Shown one piece after another: positions 34,244 to 46,562 of a stretch of DNA of 64,000 bases. The notes beneath the pieces were generated by a model. It saw nothing but the letters and a program-made list of their open reading frames with translations, had not been told where the DNA came from and ran no database searches. The stretch is from positions 58,075,898 through 58,139,897 of the forward strand of contig JBAIZL010000006.1 of the NCBI GenBank assembly GCA_036971475.1, given 5' to 3'. Numbering within the stretch: position 1 is the first letter of the stretch; the number at the start of each line of letters is the position of its first letter. The position numbers and the translations under genes were made by a program. The stretch comes from Prosapia bicincta. Lineage: Eukaryota; Arthropoda; Insecta; Hemiptera; Cercopidae.

Positions 34244-37200
34244 ATTTATCAAAATTTAGAATGGAACATATGAACTCGGAAGAAAAATCCGCTATAACAA
34301 GTTTAATAAAAGATTATGCAGATTTATTCCATATTGAGGGAAACGATTTAACTTTTACCAACCAAATAAAACATGTTATTAGGACTACTGATGAAATTCC
34401 CGTATACTCCAGAAATTATAGATATCCAGAGATTTACAAGAACGAAATTAATAAACAAACTGAGGACATGCTTGAACAAGGAATTATTAGACCTTCAAAT
34501 TCTCCATGGAACTCTCCTGTCTGGATTGTACCCAAAAAACAAGACGCTTCTGGCAAAAGAAAATTTCGATTAGTAATAGATTTTAGAGGATTAAACAAGA
34601 AAACAATTGACGATAAATTTCCCTTGCCAAACATTACCGACATATTAGATAAATTAGGACGATCTCAGTATTTTACAACTTTAGATTTAGCCTCAGGATT
34701 TCACCAAGTAGAAATGGATAAAAATAGCATAGAAAAAACAGCGTTTTCAACAGAAACGGGACACTATGAATTTTTAAGAATGCCATTTGGACTAAAGAAT
34801 AGCCCCCCTACATTTCAAAGAATTATGAATAACATTCTGAGAGGAATCCAAAATGAAACATGTTTAGTTTATTTAGACGATATTATAATTTACTCCACTA
34901 GCCTCCAAGAACATATACAAAGACTTAAAGAAGTATTCGACAGATTACGCAAAGCCAACTTTAAAGTACAGCTGGATAAAACAGAATTTTTAAGAAAAGA
35001 AGTAGCGTATCTAGGGCATGTTGTTACACCGGAAGGCGTAAAACCTAACCCAGCAAAGATTTTGGCAATCAAAAACTATCCAATACCCAAAACCACCAAA
35101 CAAATTAAAGGATTTTTAGGACTAATAGGCTATTATCGAAAATTTATTAAAAACTTCGCCAAGATAACAAAACCGTTTACTAACTGTTTAAAGAAAAATG
35201 CAAAAATAAATATAGAAAATCCAGACTTCATTGAATGTTTTGAAACATGTAAAAATATACTGACTAATGAGCCCCTTCTACAATACCCAGATTTTGAAAA
35301 GGAGTTTACTCTAACAACAGACGCTAGTAATTTTGCACTAGGAGCAATTTTAAGCCAGGACAAAAATGGAAAGGACCTTCCTATAGCGTATGCCAGCAGA
35401 ACTTTAAATGACAGCGAAACTAATTACTCCGCGATTGAAAAGGAATTATTAGCAATCGTATGGTCTACCAAACACTTCAGGCCTTATTTATTTGGAAGAA
35501 AATTTAAAATTTATACAGACCATAAACCTTTACAATGGTTATTTTCAGTTAAAGAACCAAATTCCAAGCTTTTAAGATGGAGATTAAAACTAGAAGAATA
35601 TGATTATGACATAAGATACAAAAAAGGCAAATTAAACCAAAACGCCGATGCTTTATCTAGAATACTATTGAACGTTACTGATAAAAGGTCAACAAACACC
35701 CAACACACTGTAGAACCAGACCTTGAATTATCTCCAGCGAACTTACTGAGTCGTTACTTCCCGGAATTGAATGAAGATAATGAGTCTATGGTCGTACAAC
35801 TCGACGCAACAGATAATGCCAACTTAGAGTACGATCAAGAAAGTGACAGTCAAACCGTGCATTCCAACTTCGAAGGGAACACCCAAATTGAAATACCAAT
35901 TTCCGACGAACCTGTAAACTTTGGGAGAAATCAAATATTTTTGTCATTAGTAAAATACGAACCAAAGAAAGTAAAAATTATAAAACTATTCGGAACTTCA
36001 AAAAATCGTTTAATGGTCGAAATATCAGAAAATAACTTTAAAGAAGACATAGTTAACTTTGTAAAATCATATTTGGTACCCAAAATAAAATATAATCTAT
36101 ATTTTGAAGACGATTTTTACGAGAAATTTGCATCATGCGTAGCCAAAAATTTCAAACAAACTGAACTAAATTTGGTTAAGTGTAATAACAAACTCTTAGA
36201 CCTAACTTCGGAAGAAGATACCTTAGAAACGATAAGTAATTATCATGTCAGCAAAACCAATCACCGAGGGATACAAGAAACATACGAACAAATTAAGCGA
36301 AGATATTATTGGCTTAATTTAAAATCACTAATCCAAAATTTCATAAATCAGTGTGACATATGTCAAAGAACCAAATATGACAGAATCCCCTTACAATTAG
36401 AGATGAACTTGACGCCTACAGCTGCAAGGCCTTTCCAGATAATTCACATCGACACTATCTCTTTAGAAAAGAATGCGTTTATCAGCATTGTCGACAGTTT
36501 CACAAAGTATGCTCAAGCTTATCGCTTGGGAAGCTCTCAAGCTACAGAGATTGCAGACAAGTTATTAGATTACTTTGCGCAGTTCTGCTTACCAACAGTT
36601 ATTATCTCAGACAATGGAACGGAGTTTAATAACAGGATTGTGAAGGAGATATTAGACCTGCATAAAATCAAAATCCATTTTATCAGTACACAAAACCCCC
36701 AATCAAACGGATTATGTGAAAGATTTCATTCCACCTTAATAGAACACATAAGGCTGTTAAACAATCAAATCGAATTTAAAAAAGACAGTATAATTAAGAA
36801 AGTCAAATATGCTATAATTGCCTATAACAATAGCATTCATTCAGTCACAAAATTAACGCCGTGCGAAGTCTTATTTGGACACATAAATTCAAACTCTTTA
36901 TTAGATATAGATTTAGAAAAACAAATTGTAAATGACTACGTTTTAAACCATAAAGAAAAAACAAAAATACTTTACGAAAACATTAGGGATAGCAATCAAA
37001 GAATTAAAGAAAAAGTTTTAGAAAAAAGGAATGTAAACAAAGAACCACTTCCAGAAATACCATCTGAAGTTTATATAAAGTCAGTTCAGAAGCAAAGCAA
37101 AACGAAAAACAGATATAGCAAGGAAGAGATAGCTTCAATAAACAAGGAAAGAAAAACTGGTAAAATAAAGCCTAGACATCATAACACAAAAGACAAGATA

Positions 37201-37341
37201 CATTTGTCGAAAATTAAAAGGCCTAAGAAGATAAAAAATTTAATTAATGCTCAAAATAATTTTCCAGGTCCCTCCTGTTCGTCATTGGCACAGCCACCGA
37301 CTCAGCAGAGATCAGAGAAGTCAACAACAACCTCGGAATAA
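34216..37341 (+). CDS. pol: Pol: reverse transcriptase, RNase H and integrase
   Basis: The frame is open from 34216 (after TAA 34213-34215); the first ATG is 34261, from which it runs 1026 codons. Numbering from that ATG: RT with catalytic Asp142 (TTLDLASGFHQVE), then YLDD with Asp206 and Asp207. RNase H begins at Asp354 (TTDASNFALG) and includes YTDHKPLQW. The integrase zinc site is His662-x5-His668 with Cys698-x2-Cys701. The integrase core is Asp731, Asp784, Glu820, a D,D35E pattern. The C-terminus is Lys-rich. All catalytic residues are present. Coding-like sequence upstream of ATG 34261 shows it normally continues from protease; the join is out of frame by one base here. The 3' end overlaps env by 74 bp. 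Confidence 0.95.
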   Translation, partial: TKNSRRKNLDLSKFRMEHMNSEEKSAITSLIKDYADLFHIEGNDLTFTNQIKHVIRTTDEIPVYSRNYRYPEIYKNEINKQTEDMLEQGIIRPSNSPWNSPVWIVPKKQDASGKRKFRLVIDFRGLNKKTIDDKFPLPNITDILDKLGRSQYFTTLDLASGFHQVEMDKNSIEKTAFSTETGHYEFLRMPFGLKNSPPTFQRIMNNILRGIQNETCLVYLDDIIIYSTSLQEHIQRLKEVFDRLRKANFKVQLDKTEFLRKEVAYLGHVVTPEGVKPNPAKILAIKNYPIPKTTKQIKGFLGLIGYYRKFIKNFAKITKPFTNCLKKNAKINIENPDFIECFETCKNILTNEPLLQYPDFEKEFTLTTDASNFALGAILSQDKNGKDLPIAYASRTLNDSETNYSAIEKELLAIVWSTKHFRPYLFGRKFKIYTDHKPLQWLFSVKEPNSKLLRWRLKLEEYDYDIRYKKGKLNQNADALSRILLNVTDKRSTNTQHTVEPDLELSPANLLSRYFPELNEDNESMVVQLDATDNANLEYDQESDSQTVHSNFEGNTQIEIPISDEPVNFGRNQIFLSLVKYEPKKVKIIKLFGTSKNRLMVEISENNFKEDIVNFVKSYLVPKIKYNLYFEDDFYEKFASCVAKNFKQTELNLVKCNNKLLDLTSEEDTLETISNYHVSKTNHRGIQETYEQIKRRYYWLNLKSLIQNFINQCDICQRTKYDRIPLQLEMNLTPTAARPFQIIHIDTISLEKNAFISIVDSFTKYAQAYRLGSSQATEIADKLLDYFAQFCLPTVIISDNGTEFNNRIVKEILDLHKIKIHFISTQNPQSNGLCERFHSTLIEHIRLLNNQIEFKKDSIIKKVKYAIIAYNNSIHSVTKLTPCEVLFGHINSNSLLDIDLEKQIVNDYVLNHKEKTKILYENIRDSNQRIKEKVLEKRNVNKEPLPEIPSEVYIKSVQKQSKTKNRYSKEEIASINKERKTGKIKPRHHNTKDKIHLSKIKRPKKIKNLINAQNNFPGPSCSSLAQPPTQQRSEKSTTTSE
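37266..37267 (+). promoter_or_regulatory. 3' splice acceptor for env mRNA
   Basis: AATTTTCCAG ending at 37267 is a good acceptor. The env frame becomes open only at 37260, just after a stop at 37257-37259, and has no ATG for more than 500 bases. The acceptor therefore marks the natural start of env exon 2, within the last part of pol. Confidence 0.7.
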
Positions 37342-38960
37342 TCCCAATAGACCTTGGGCCGGCCAAATTAGAATCTTCCTACCATACCTTTGTCCACTAT
37401 TTTAATGTAAGAAACTTAGTAGCTCATCTAAATAAGATTGATGCTTATTATTATGACGTATTGCAAAATTTTGAAACTAGTTGCTACAATTGTAACGGTA
37501 GCTTATTAAACAATGAATATGTAACCGATAACAGTAATAGAATAAGAGATATTGTTAATTATTTTAAATATGTTAATCACAGTAAAAATGTAATAGAAGA
37601 AAAATTAGAAATTATACTCTTAAGAGAGAATGGTAACAAAAGAACAAAAAGAGGTCTTATAGATGGACTAGGGTCCGTTATCAAATCTTTAACAGGCAAT
37701 TTAGATGCATATGATGGTAAAAAATATGACAAAATAATTAAAGATATTGAAAATGAGCAAATTAAGATTAATTATCAAATTGAATCTCAATACTCCTTTA
37801 GTAATAATATTATGAAGGAATTAAATAAAACTTTTATTGTAATTGATGAAAATTTTGTAGAATTAAAAAATAAGTTAAGTATTGTGAATCGTAATGTAAA
37901 TGACTTTGTTGAACTAGAAAAATTTAGAAGTATTCTAAACCAATTGAACATTTTATATGACATGATGTTACAGGTAATCACAGATTTAGAAAATTCTCTT
38001 ACATTTTGTAAACTAGGTGTTGTACACCCTAGTGTTATTTCAACCCAAGAATTATATGAAGAATTAAACAAAATTTATAAATATTATAATGAGAGGTTAC
38101 CTTTAGAACCTAAAATGGAAAATATGTGGGAATTAGAGAACCTAATTAAAGTTAATTGTAAACTAAATTCTGAAAGGATTGTTTATTTTATAAATTTACC
38201 CATTGTAAAAAAAACTCAATTTAAATTGTATAAATTACACTCTATACCCACAAAATATGAAACAGATTATGTAACAATTATACCAAAAGTAAGGTACATA
38301 TTAGTGTCTAACTCTGTAATATTAGGTTTAAACAATGAATGTAACTATAAAACCGATTCCATATACTTTTGCTCATTCGACATTCTAACACACCATAAAT
38401 TAGACTGTGAAGTGTCCATTATCAGGAACAACGATGCCAGCAACTGTGAATATACTGCATTGGAAGTTACAGACAACTTAATTAACTGGATCCCAGAAAT
38501 CAACCTTTACCTAGCGACCTTCCCCAACAAGCAGACTCTGGAAATTACCAATCGCAAGGCAACTACCACCGTCACCCTTCAAGGCATATATTTGATAAAA
38601 ACTAATAATGATTCAATCTTTTTCAACAACATGAAACTGAGCCATACATCAACAACTTCGGGAGGCCATCCTATTTTCATGGACACGTCCAAACTACAAT
38701 TTTCAATGAGTAAAATGCCAGAATTCTCAGTAAACGTTAAACGCCTAGAGTTGGACAAAATAAACACAGAAATCATCTCAAGAATTGACCCAACTATGGA
38801 AATAACCCACCACATCAGTATCTGGACTATTGCCCTTTACGGAGGCGTATTCAGCAGCCTTATATACTTCGCCCTCATCAGGAAGAAGAAGAAGACTTCA
38901 ACCAACGCCGAAACTTCGCCAACCCCCGAAGTTCTCTTTAGGGATGGAGGAGTTATATAA
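37268..38960 (+). CDS. env: Env fusion glycoprotein, exon 2
   Basis: About 563 codons in frame, ending with TAA at 38958-38960, nine bases inside the 3' LTR. The first codons are hydrophobic and, with exon 1 at 32249-32274, complete a signal-peptide-like start. A furin-type site RTKR at 37641-37652 precedes a Gly-rich segment typical of a fusion peptide, then a heptad-rich helical region (about 37800-38020). A single transmembrane segment lies at about 38815-38875, followed by a short Lys-rich cytoplasmic tail. The short N-terminal and long C-terminal cleavage products resemble errantivirus/baculovirus F-type envelope proteins. The exon is uninterrupted. Whether it is expressed is unknown. 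Confidence 0.85.
38940..38950 (+). promoter_or_regulatory. polypurine tract
   Basis: AGGGATGGAGG lies directly before the 3' LTR. It is the expected primer for plus-strand DNA synthesis, here with one T interruption, and it also encodes the end of Env. Confidence 0.75.
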
Positions 38961-39241
38961 ACATTTTATGTGAACATTTCATAATTAAATGCATGCTAGG
39001 AAGATTCCTGCTTACGCAGCTTTAGTATTATATAGGTGTGAGAACAGAGCCCCGGCAGTGTGTAAGTCGCCTCTGTATCGCACAGACGTTTTCCACTCCG
39101 ATTGAGTGCATATCAATTGTATTGTTTTATTAAGTAAAATTTATGTAACAGTTTTCTAAATTAATTGTTTATTAAATTCAAAGGTTTGTAAAAATAAAAA
39201 TCATTTTTAAAAACCTTTCTTGCTTAATATAAAACGTAACT
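38951..39241 (+). repeat. 3' LTR, 291 bp
   Basis: Same length and ends as the 5' LTR with a single base difference. An AATAAA signal lies at 39193-39198. It is followed by TATA (39242-39245) matching the TATA before the 5' LTR. Confidence 0.96.
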
Positions 39242-39245
39242 TATA

Positions 39246-40750
39246 TATATCACTTACACTGTAATTTACTTAAACAAGAATCTTACTTAGTATATTTGCA
39301 AGTCGACTTTCGAGACCATATTAATTACAGTGTTCTCATTTTCAAGCTTTTTAGAAGAAGGCGGGTTCTTGTAGTAGGTACGCGTGTGAGAATTCCGTTG
39401 TAGTGTGGTATATAATGGTACTGTTCTATTTTTGGTTTCACTACACTGAAGGTTAGTTTTGGTCTGTCATGGAGTTTAATTTTGTATATTAAGTTGAATA
39501 ATGTATTATTTTTTTTATTTTAATTATACTTGTTTGTTTATTATATTACAAACGTAAATACTTACAGCGAAAGGTATACATGCAGTGTATACTTATATAA
39601 ACAAAATACGGCGCTGTTTAGGCAAAATAGCATCAGTAGGAACCGTGGTAAGGTAAGGAAAGTAAGATGAAGAAATGTAATGAAGTTTTCTGATTTGAAT
39701 CGTGAAGTATTTTAGAAGACAAAAGGTGTCGGGGGTTTAGAGATGTATGCATGAAAAGAAGTGAAGTATAAAAATAAACTTTAGATGAAGTAATATGATG
39801 TGTTTACGTATTTTGAATTAATAATCAATCATTGATCCAGAAATAAAATATTTTTAATTATATAATAACCCATAGAAGAAAGGGTAGTAAGTAGCTTATG
39901 AAATTACTTTATTGAAGTAAGGTAGGCACCCTTCTTTGAGATAAAGTAATTTAAATTTATGTTAAGACGTAGGGAGAGAACACATTTCAATCATCTGATT
40001 TTGTACATCCTGAATAGGGTTCAGTAAAAGCTTTCAGTGTATTCCCTTAAAGGAAATATTAATTATTCGTTTGTATATCAGGAATTATTTCTCGCTTTGA
40101 GTGTAGACGAAACAGATTTCACGGGAAGAAGAAAATGTGTTCGCTAAACGCAGTATTCCTTTCAGCCGTGACTGAGTGAAAGGGCCTCTAGGGAGTGTGT
40201 ACAGTGGTTTGAACGGTAAATACTTTCGCAGTGTTTACTTATTTAGTAAACATGTATTTACTTACTTATTTTGTAATATGTAAATAAGAGGGTACAGGGT
40301 GGAAGCTTGGTAGTTTGGTCTTATATGTAGGGTGGCCAATATGGGTTTTAATTTAAAACAACCGTCTCTACAGTCATTTCCTATACTAATATTTTATATG
40401 AAAGGCTTCCTTTACAAGTCTGATATTGTTAAACTTATTAATACTGGGCAAAACAGAAGGACATAATATCTTTTGCTTTTATTTTAATACAGACATCCTC
40501 GTTTGTAATATATTTATTTTTGAAAACATAATTTTTAAGAAATATTTGTGCTTGAAACCAAATAACATGTTAGTTTTATTATGTAATTTACAGGATTTTT
40601 AAAAATAAATGTATTATATTTAAAATCAAACTTATAATTTTAGATATAAATATTATATACATGTGTGTCTATCCCTTCCGATTTTTGGGGTGGAAAATAG
40701 TGACGACTTTAACTACATGAACCTTTAATAGAATAGCATTGGCAAATACA
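39246..40750. other. AT-rich stretch, no gene recognised
   Basis: The 22-bp copy at 39251-39272 matches 31710-31731 on the far side of the LTR element. The remainder shows no coding or RNA feature I can support. Confidence 0.45.
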
Positions 40751-40840
40751 CGCACGCACGCACACACACACACACACACACACAAACAAACACAAACACA
40801 CACACACACATACACACACAAACACACACACACACACAAA

Positions 40841-40881
<41 letters not shown>

Positions 40882-40908
40882 ACACACACACACACACACA
40901 CATAAACA

Positions 40909-40950
<42 letters not shown>

Positions 40951-40968
40951 AACACAAACACACACACA

Positions 40969-41014
<46 letters not shown>

Positions 41015-41042
41015 AACACAAACACACACACACACACGCACA
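40751..41042. repeat. (CA)n microsatellite
   Basis: CA dinucleotides with CAAA, CATA and CATAAACACAAA interruptions in a partly regular pattern. The interruption pattern repeats at about 40903-40917, 40948-40958 and 41012-41022, suggesting block duplication. Reading frames across it are artefacts. Confidence 0.97.
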
Positions 41043-41229
41043 CTGTACCGGCAACGCTTTAGTTACTGAAACTCTCTAAAAACGTTATCATTTACGTAAG
41101 CGTTATTTCTCTTGAGAAACCTTGGGTTATTGATTAATTAAACACAATAAATTTAATTTATCAAATATACATTAACATCTGGTAATGTACATGAGGTGTT
41201 GATTAAAGAAGTAATTTTGTGGTAGTTGT

Positions 41230-41975
<746 letters not shown>

Positions 41976-42334
41976 TATATAAATATTGTTGTATAAATAT
42001 TTAATCAGTCAATTAGCGTCGTATTAGTAAATAATTTTAAGACATTCACGATTTGAATGTTTCTTGATATGTTTAATTGGTTCTGGGATCGTCTCGCAGA
42101 TATTCTGTTTACGTCACATCACAAAACCTTTTGCAAAAGGTAGATATTGGAAAGCAACCAAGCGAAGGACTACTTAAGGGGGAGAGATAAATTTGTATCG
42201 CGCAAAATATATAAAGCGATATAGAAGTTTGCGCCATATTCCGCCATCGTTAAATCCAATATTCCAGTAGAAGCGTTAGGAATTACGTCTTATTTTAATT
42301 TAAACGTTTAATACGTTTAAAGCTAATTATACGT
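41976..42334. other. stretch without recognised gene
   Basis: AT-rich with a somewhat more balanced part at 42170-42260. No feature supported. Confidence 0.4.
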
Positions 42335-43360
42335 TTATTAGCAGTTACATAGTCTATTAGCAGTTACATAGTCTATTAGCAGTTATATTGTCTATTAGCA
42401 GTTACAAAGTCTATTAGCAGTTACATAGTCTATTAGCAGTTACATAGTCTATTAGCAGTTACATAGTCTATTAGCAGTTACATAGTCTATTAGCAGTTAC
42501 ATAGTCTATTAGCAGTTACATAGTCTATTAGAAGTTACATAGTCTATTAGCAGTTACATAGCCTATTAGCAGTTACATAGTCTATTAGAAGTTACATAGT
42601 TTATTGGCAGTTACATAGTCTATTAGCAGTTACATAGTCTATTAGTAGTTACATAGTCTATTAGCAGTTACATAGTCTATTAGCAGTTACATAGTATATT
42701 AGCAGTTACATTGTTTATTAGCGGTTACATAGTCTATTAGAAGTTACATAGTCTATTAGCAGTTACATAGTCTATTAATAGTTACATAGTCTATTAGCAG
42801 TTACATAGTCTATTAGAAGTTACATAGTGTATTAGCAGTTACATTGTTTATTAGCAGTTACATAGTTTATTAGCAGTTACATATTCTATTAGCAGTTACA
42901 TTGACTATTAGCAGTTACATAGTTTATTAACAGTTACATAGTCTATTAGCAGTTACATAGTCTATTAGCAGTTACATAGTCTATTGGCAGTTACATAGTC
43001 TATTAGCAGTTACACAGTCTATTAGCAGTTACATAGTGTATTAGAAGTTACATTGTCTATTAGAAGTTACATAGTTTATTAGAAGTTACATTATATATTA
43101 GCAGTTACATTGTCTATTAGCAGTTACATAGTTTATTAGCAGTTATATAGTCAATTAGCAGTTACGTTTTCTATTAACAGTTACATTGTATATTAGCAGT
43201 TACATAGTTTATTAGCAGTAACATTGTTTATTAGCAGTTACATTGTCAATTAGCAGTTAAATAGTCTATTAGCAATTACATTGTATATTAGCAGTTTCAT
43301 TGTCTATTTGCAGTTACATTGTCTATTAGGAGTTACATAGTCTATTACTGGAATGTTTGA
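42335..43360. repeat. 19-bp satellite, about 53 copies
   Basis: Tandem unit AGCAGTTACATAGTCTATT. Copies at the left are almost identical; those to the right diverge (TTGTCTATT, AAGTTACAT, TTTATTAGC). This polarity suggests growth or homogenisation from one side. 19 is not a multiple of three, so no long frame is created. Confidence 0.95.
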
Positions 43361-43660
43361 TTGGTTCCTTTACTTGGACAAGAATAAAGAGGTTGCACAA
43401 GGAGTTCAGAATGGAATGGAAGGGGTTTATGTTGCGAGAGGGAAATTTTGAGAAAATATTAGCACAGTGCAAACAGTGTTAAGCTTAGAGCAAATCCAAA
43501 CACTGTTTGTTAGTAATCATCCCGCGTTGTAAATGTAAAATAATACTGCTTAGCGTTCAAATAGGAACACTACAGAATATCCAACACAAAGACAAATAAA
43601 CCGAAATATAAACATTACAAAGTTTAGTAATTTACACAACCTAAACGTTTCACTGCATTC
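43361..43660. other. spacer without recognised feature
   Basis: Short unique sequence between the 19-bp and 146-bp arrays. Nothing supported. Confidence 0.4.
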
Positions 43661-45530
43661 ATAGTTTTCTATCCAATGGCAACGCTTCACTCGACATTTC
43701 CCTTTTTTATTTAATGTCCCATATTAATTTCCCTCCTGTTTTTCTCATATTTGTTTCCCCTAGCGAATTGCTAAACTTTCTTACAACCTCAACGTTTGAT
43801 TGCATTTGTAGTTTTCTGCCCAATGCCAACGCTTCACTGAAGATATCCCTGTTTTATTTAATATTGCGTATTAATTTCCCTCCTGTTTTTCTCATATTTG
43901 TTTCCCCTAGCGAATTGCTAAACTTTCTTACAACCTCAACGTTTGATTGCATTCGTAGTTTTCTGCCCAATGCCAACGCTCCACTGAAGATATCCCTCTT
44001 TTATTTAATATTGCGTATTAATTTCCCTCCTGTTTTTTTCATATTTGTTCCCCTAGCAAATTGCTAAACGTCCTTACAACCTTAACCTTAGATTGCATTC
44101 GTAGTTTTCTGTCCAATGACAACGCTTCACTTAAAATTTCCTTTTTTATTTAATGTCCCATATTAATTTCCCTCCTGTTTTTCTCATATTTGTTTCCCCT
44201 AGCGAATTGCTAAACTTTCTTACAACCTCAACGTTTGTTTGTATTTGTAGTTTTCTGCCCAATGCCAACGCTTCACTGAAGATATCCCTGTTTTATTTAA
44301 TATTGCGTATTAATTTCCCTCCTGTTTTTCTCATATTTGTTTCCCCTAGCGAATTGCTAAACTTTCTTACAACCTCAACGTTTGATTGCATTCGTAGTTT
44401 TCTGCCCAATGCCAACGCTCCACTGAAGATATCCCTCTTTTATTTAATATTGCGTATTAATTTCCCTCCTGTTTTTTTCATATTTGTTCCCCTAGCAAAT
44501 TGCTAAACGTCCTTACAACCTTAACCTTAGATTGCATTCGTAGTTTTCTGTCCAATGACAACGCTTCACTTAAAATTTCCTTTTTTATTTAATGTCCCAT
44601 ATTAATTTCCCTCCTGTTTTTCTCATATTTGTTTCCCCTAGCGAATTGTTAAACTTTCTTACAACCTCAACGTTTGTTTGCATTTGTAGTTTTCTGCCCA
44701 ATGCCAACGCTTCACTTAAGATATCTCTGTTTTATTTAATATTGCGTATTAATTTCCCTCCTGTTTTTCTCATATTTGTTTCCCCTAGCGAATTGCTAAA
44801 CTTTCTTACAACCTCAACGTTTGATTGCATTCGTAGTTTTCTGCCCAATGCCAACGCTCCACTGAAGATATCCCTCTTTTATTTAATATTGCGTATTAAT
44901 TTCCCTCCTGTTTTTTTCATATTTGTTCCCCTAGCGAATTGCTAAACGTCCTTACAACCTTAACCTTAGATTGCATTCGTAGTTTTCTGTCCAATGACAA
45001 CGCTTCACTTAAAATTTCCTTTTTTATTTAATGTCCCATATTAATTTCCCTTCTGTTTTTCTCATATTTGTTTCCTCTAGGTAATAGCTAAACTTTCTTA
45101 CAACCTCAAAGTTTGATTGCATTTGTAGTTTTCTGCCCAATGATAACGCTCCACTGAAGATATCCCTCTTTTATTTAATATTGCGTGTTAATTTCCCTCC
45201 TGTTTTTCTCATATTTGTTTCCCCTAGCGAATTGCTAAACTTTCTTACAACCTCAACGTTTGATTGCATTCGTAGTTTTCTGCCCAATGATAACGCTCCA
45301 CTGAAGATATCCCTCTTTTATTTAATATTGCGTGTTAATTTCCCTCCTGTTTTTCTCATATTTGTTTCCCCTATCGAATTGCTAAACGTCCTTACAACCT
45401 CAACCTTTTATTGCATTCATAGTTGGAGCCCAATGCCAACGATCCACTGAAGATATCCCTCTTTTATTTAACGTCACATATTATTTCCCTCCATTTTGCC
45501 TGATATTCGTTTTCTCTAGCTAATAGTTCT
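43661..45530. repeat. 146-bp satellite with 439-bp (three-unit) higher-order period
   Basis: A unit of about 146 bp begins near ATTAATTTCCCTCCTGTTTT. Three variants (one preceded by TGTCCCATA, two by TATTGCGT) form a block that recurs exactly every 439 bp (43714, 44153, 44592). From about 45030 the triplet order breaks into single diverged units. The 117-codon frames repeated at 439-bp spacing are not genes. Confidence 0.94.
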
Positions 45531-46108
45531 AATTGTTTCCGTCCGAAGAATAACACAGACCCAATCTCTTTAGAACATCTTAACAGAAAGAATTACTTTG
45601 TAAATGGGGACATCCGGATCGATATTAGAGCTCATTTCTCGATTCCACTCCTGACGGTATTTATGAAATGTTTTAAAAGTGGAACTTGTAGAAAAATCAA
45701 AGTAAACATTATTTACAAATTACATATTAATTAAGCATTTACGTATCAATTGGCTGAGTTAAATGTTATTTTCAACATTTATTGCATGAATAATTAATTA
45801 ATCGCTAATTAATTTTACTAGGCTAATGCTTAAGCTTAATAGTTTTAGGATTTTAATATAAATCTTCAAGATGGTTTAAAATCTACCCTTGGTATCAAAT
45901 TAATTAATTTTTTTCTATTTTTCAGGTAAATTAAGAATTTGTAACGACAGAAGTAAAATAGGAACTGCTTTCTGCCTGACATTATAGACGTAAGTGCTTC
46001 TTCAAGAAAACCGATTAAAAATAAGAAATTCATTATAAAATTCAATTGTTTCGACTTTGAATTAAAACTCATTTCACATTTCTAGACATACATTACTGAT
46101 CGTAGTAT
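45531..46108. other. AT-rich stretch, no gene recognised
   Basis: No repeat or coding feature recognised. Confidence 0.4.
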
Positions 46109-46116
46109 ATTTAAAC

Positions 46117-46526
46117 TATGTATGGGCCGATAACTACAATTTTTAATTTCGACTTCGATTCTAAAATGTATATGTCCTATTATCGATTCTTATGTCGATT
46201 TTCGATTCTTTTAAGTTGTATATGTCTATATGATATTCTCAATGAATGATTTGAGTTAACATTTTGGTCATACGTTGAAACCTTATAAATGTTACATTTT
46301 ATCGTAATAAATTAAAAAAAGACGTTAAACATTGATTTATGAATTGGAATTACTGAAAGCATGACAAACATATCGGATATAAGTGATGATTTATTTAAAA
46401 TTACAAAAGTGAACTTCAATTCTCAATTACAATATAACTTAAGTATAGCCATTTCCGTTTGTGTAACTGGAGAAATTGGGACTACTTTATCTTTGTGTTT
46501 TGTTTGGACATCTATAGGAGGGAGGG

Positions 46527-46562
<36 letters not shown>

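Larger units (their letters stand above)
31776..39245 (+). mobile_element. near-complete errantivirus-type Ty3/gypsy LTR retrotransposon
   Basis: An LTR element of 7462 bp (31780-39241) between TATA target-site duplications (31776-31779 and 39242-39245). The order is LTR, tRNA-Ser primer site, leader with splice donor, gag, protease, RT-RNase H-integrase, env, polypurine tract, LTR. LTR ends are AGTTAT...GTAACT, of the gypsy type. Insertion at alternating TA with a TATA duplication, the tRNA-Ser primer and an env ORF point to the 17.6/297 branch of insect errantiviruses. LTRs differ at one of 291 positions, so the insertion is recent. All genes are open apart from the gag/pro and pro/pol frame changes. 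It is described only as a resident genomic copy. Confidence 0.96.

Noticed and set aside
37461..38960. env starting at TTG 37461
   Set aside because: The frame is open to 37260 and a non-ATG start is not needed. The splice acceptor at 37267 and matching leader exon explain it better.
40669..41054. Cys/Val and Thr/His open frames
   Set aside because: Read-through of a CA microsatellite.
43714..44945. Three identical 117-codon frames at 439-bp spacing
   Set aside because: Higher-order satellite units, not a gene family; unit boundaries do not coincide with gene signals.
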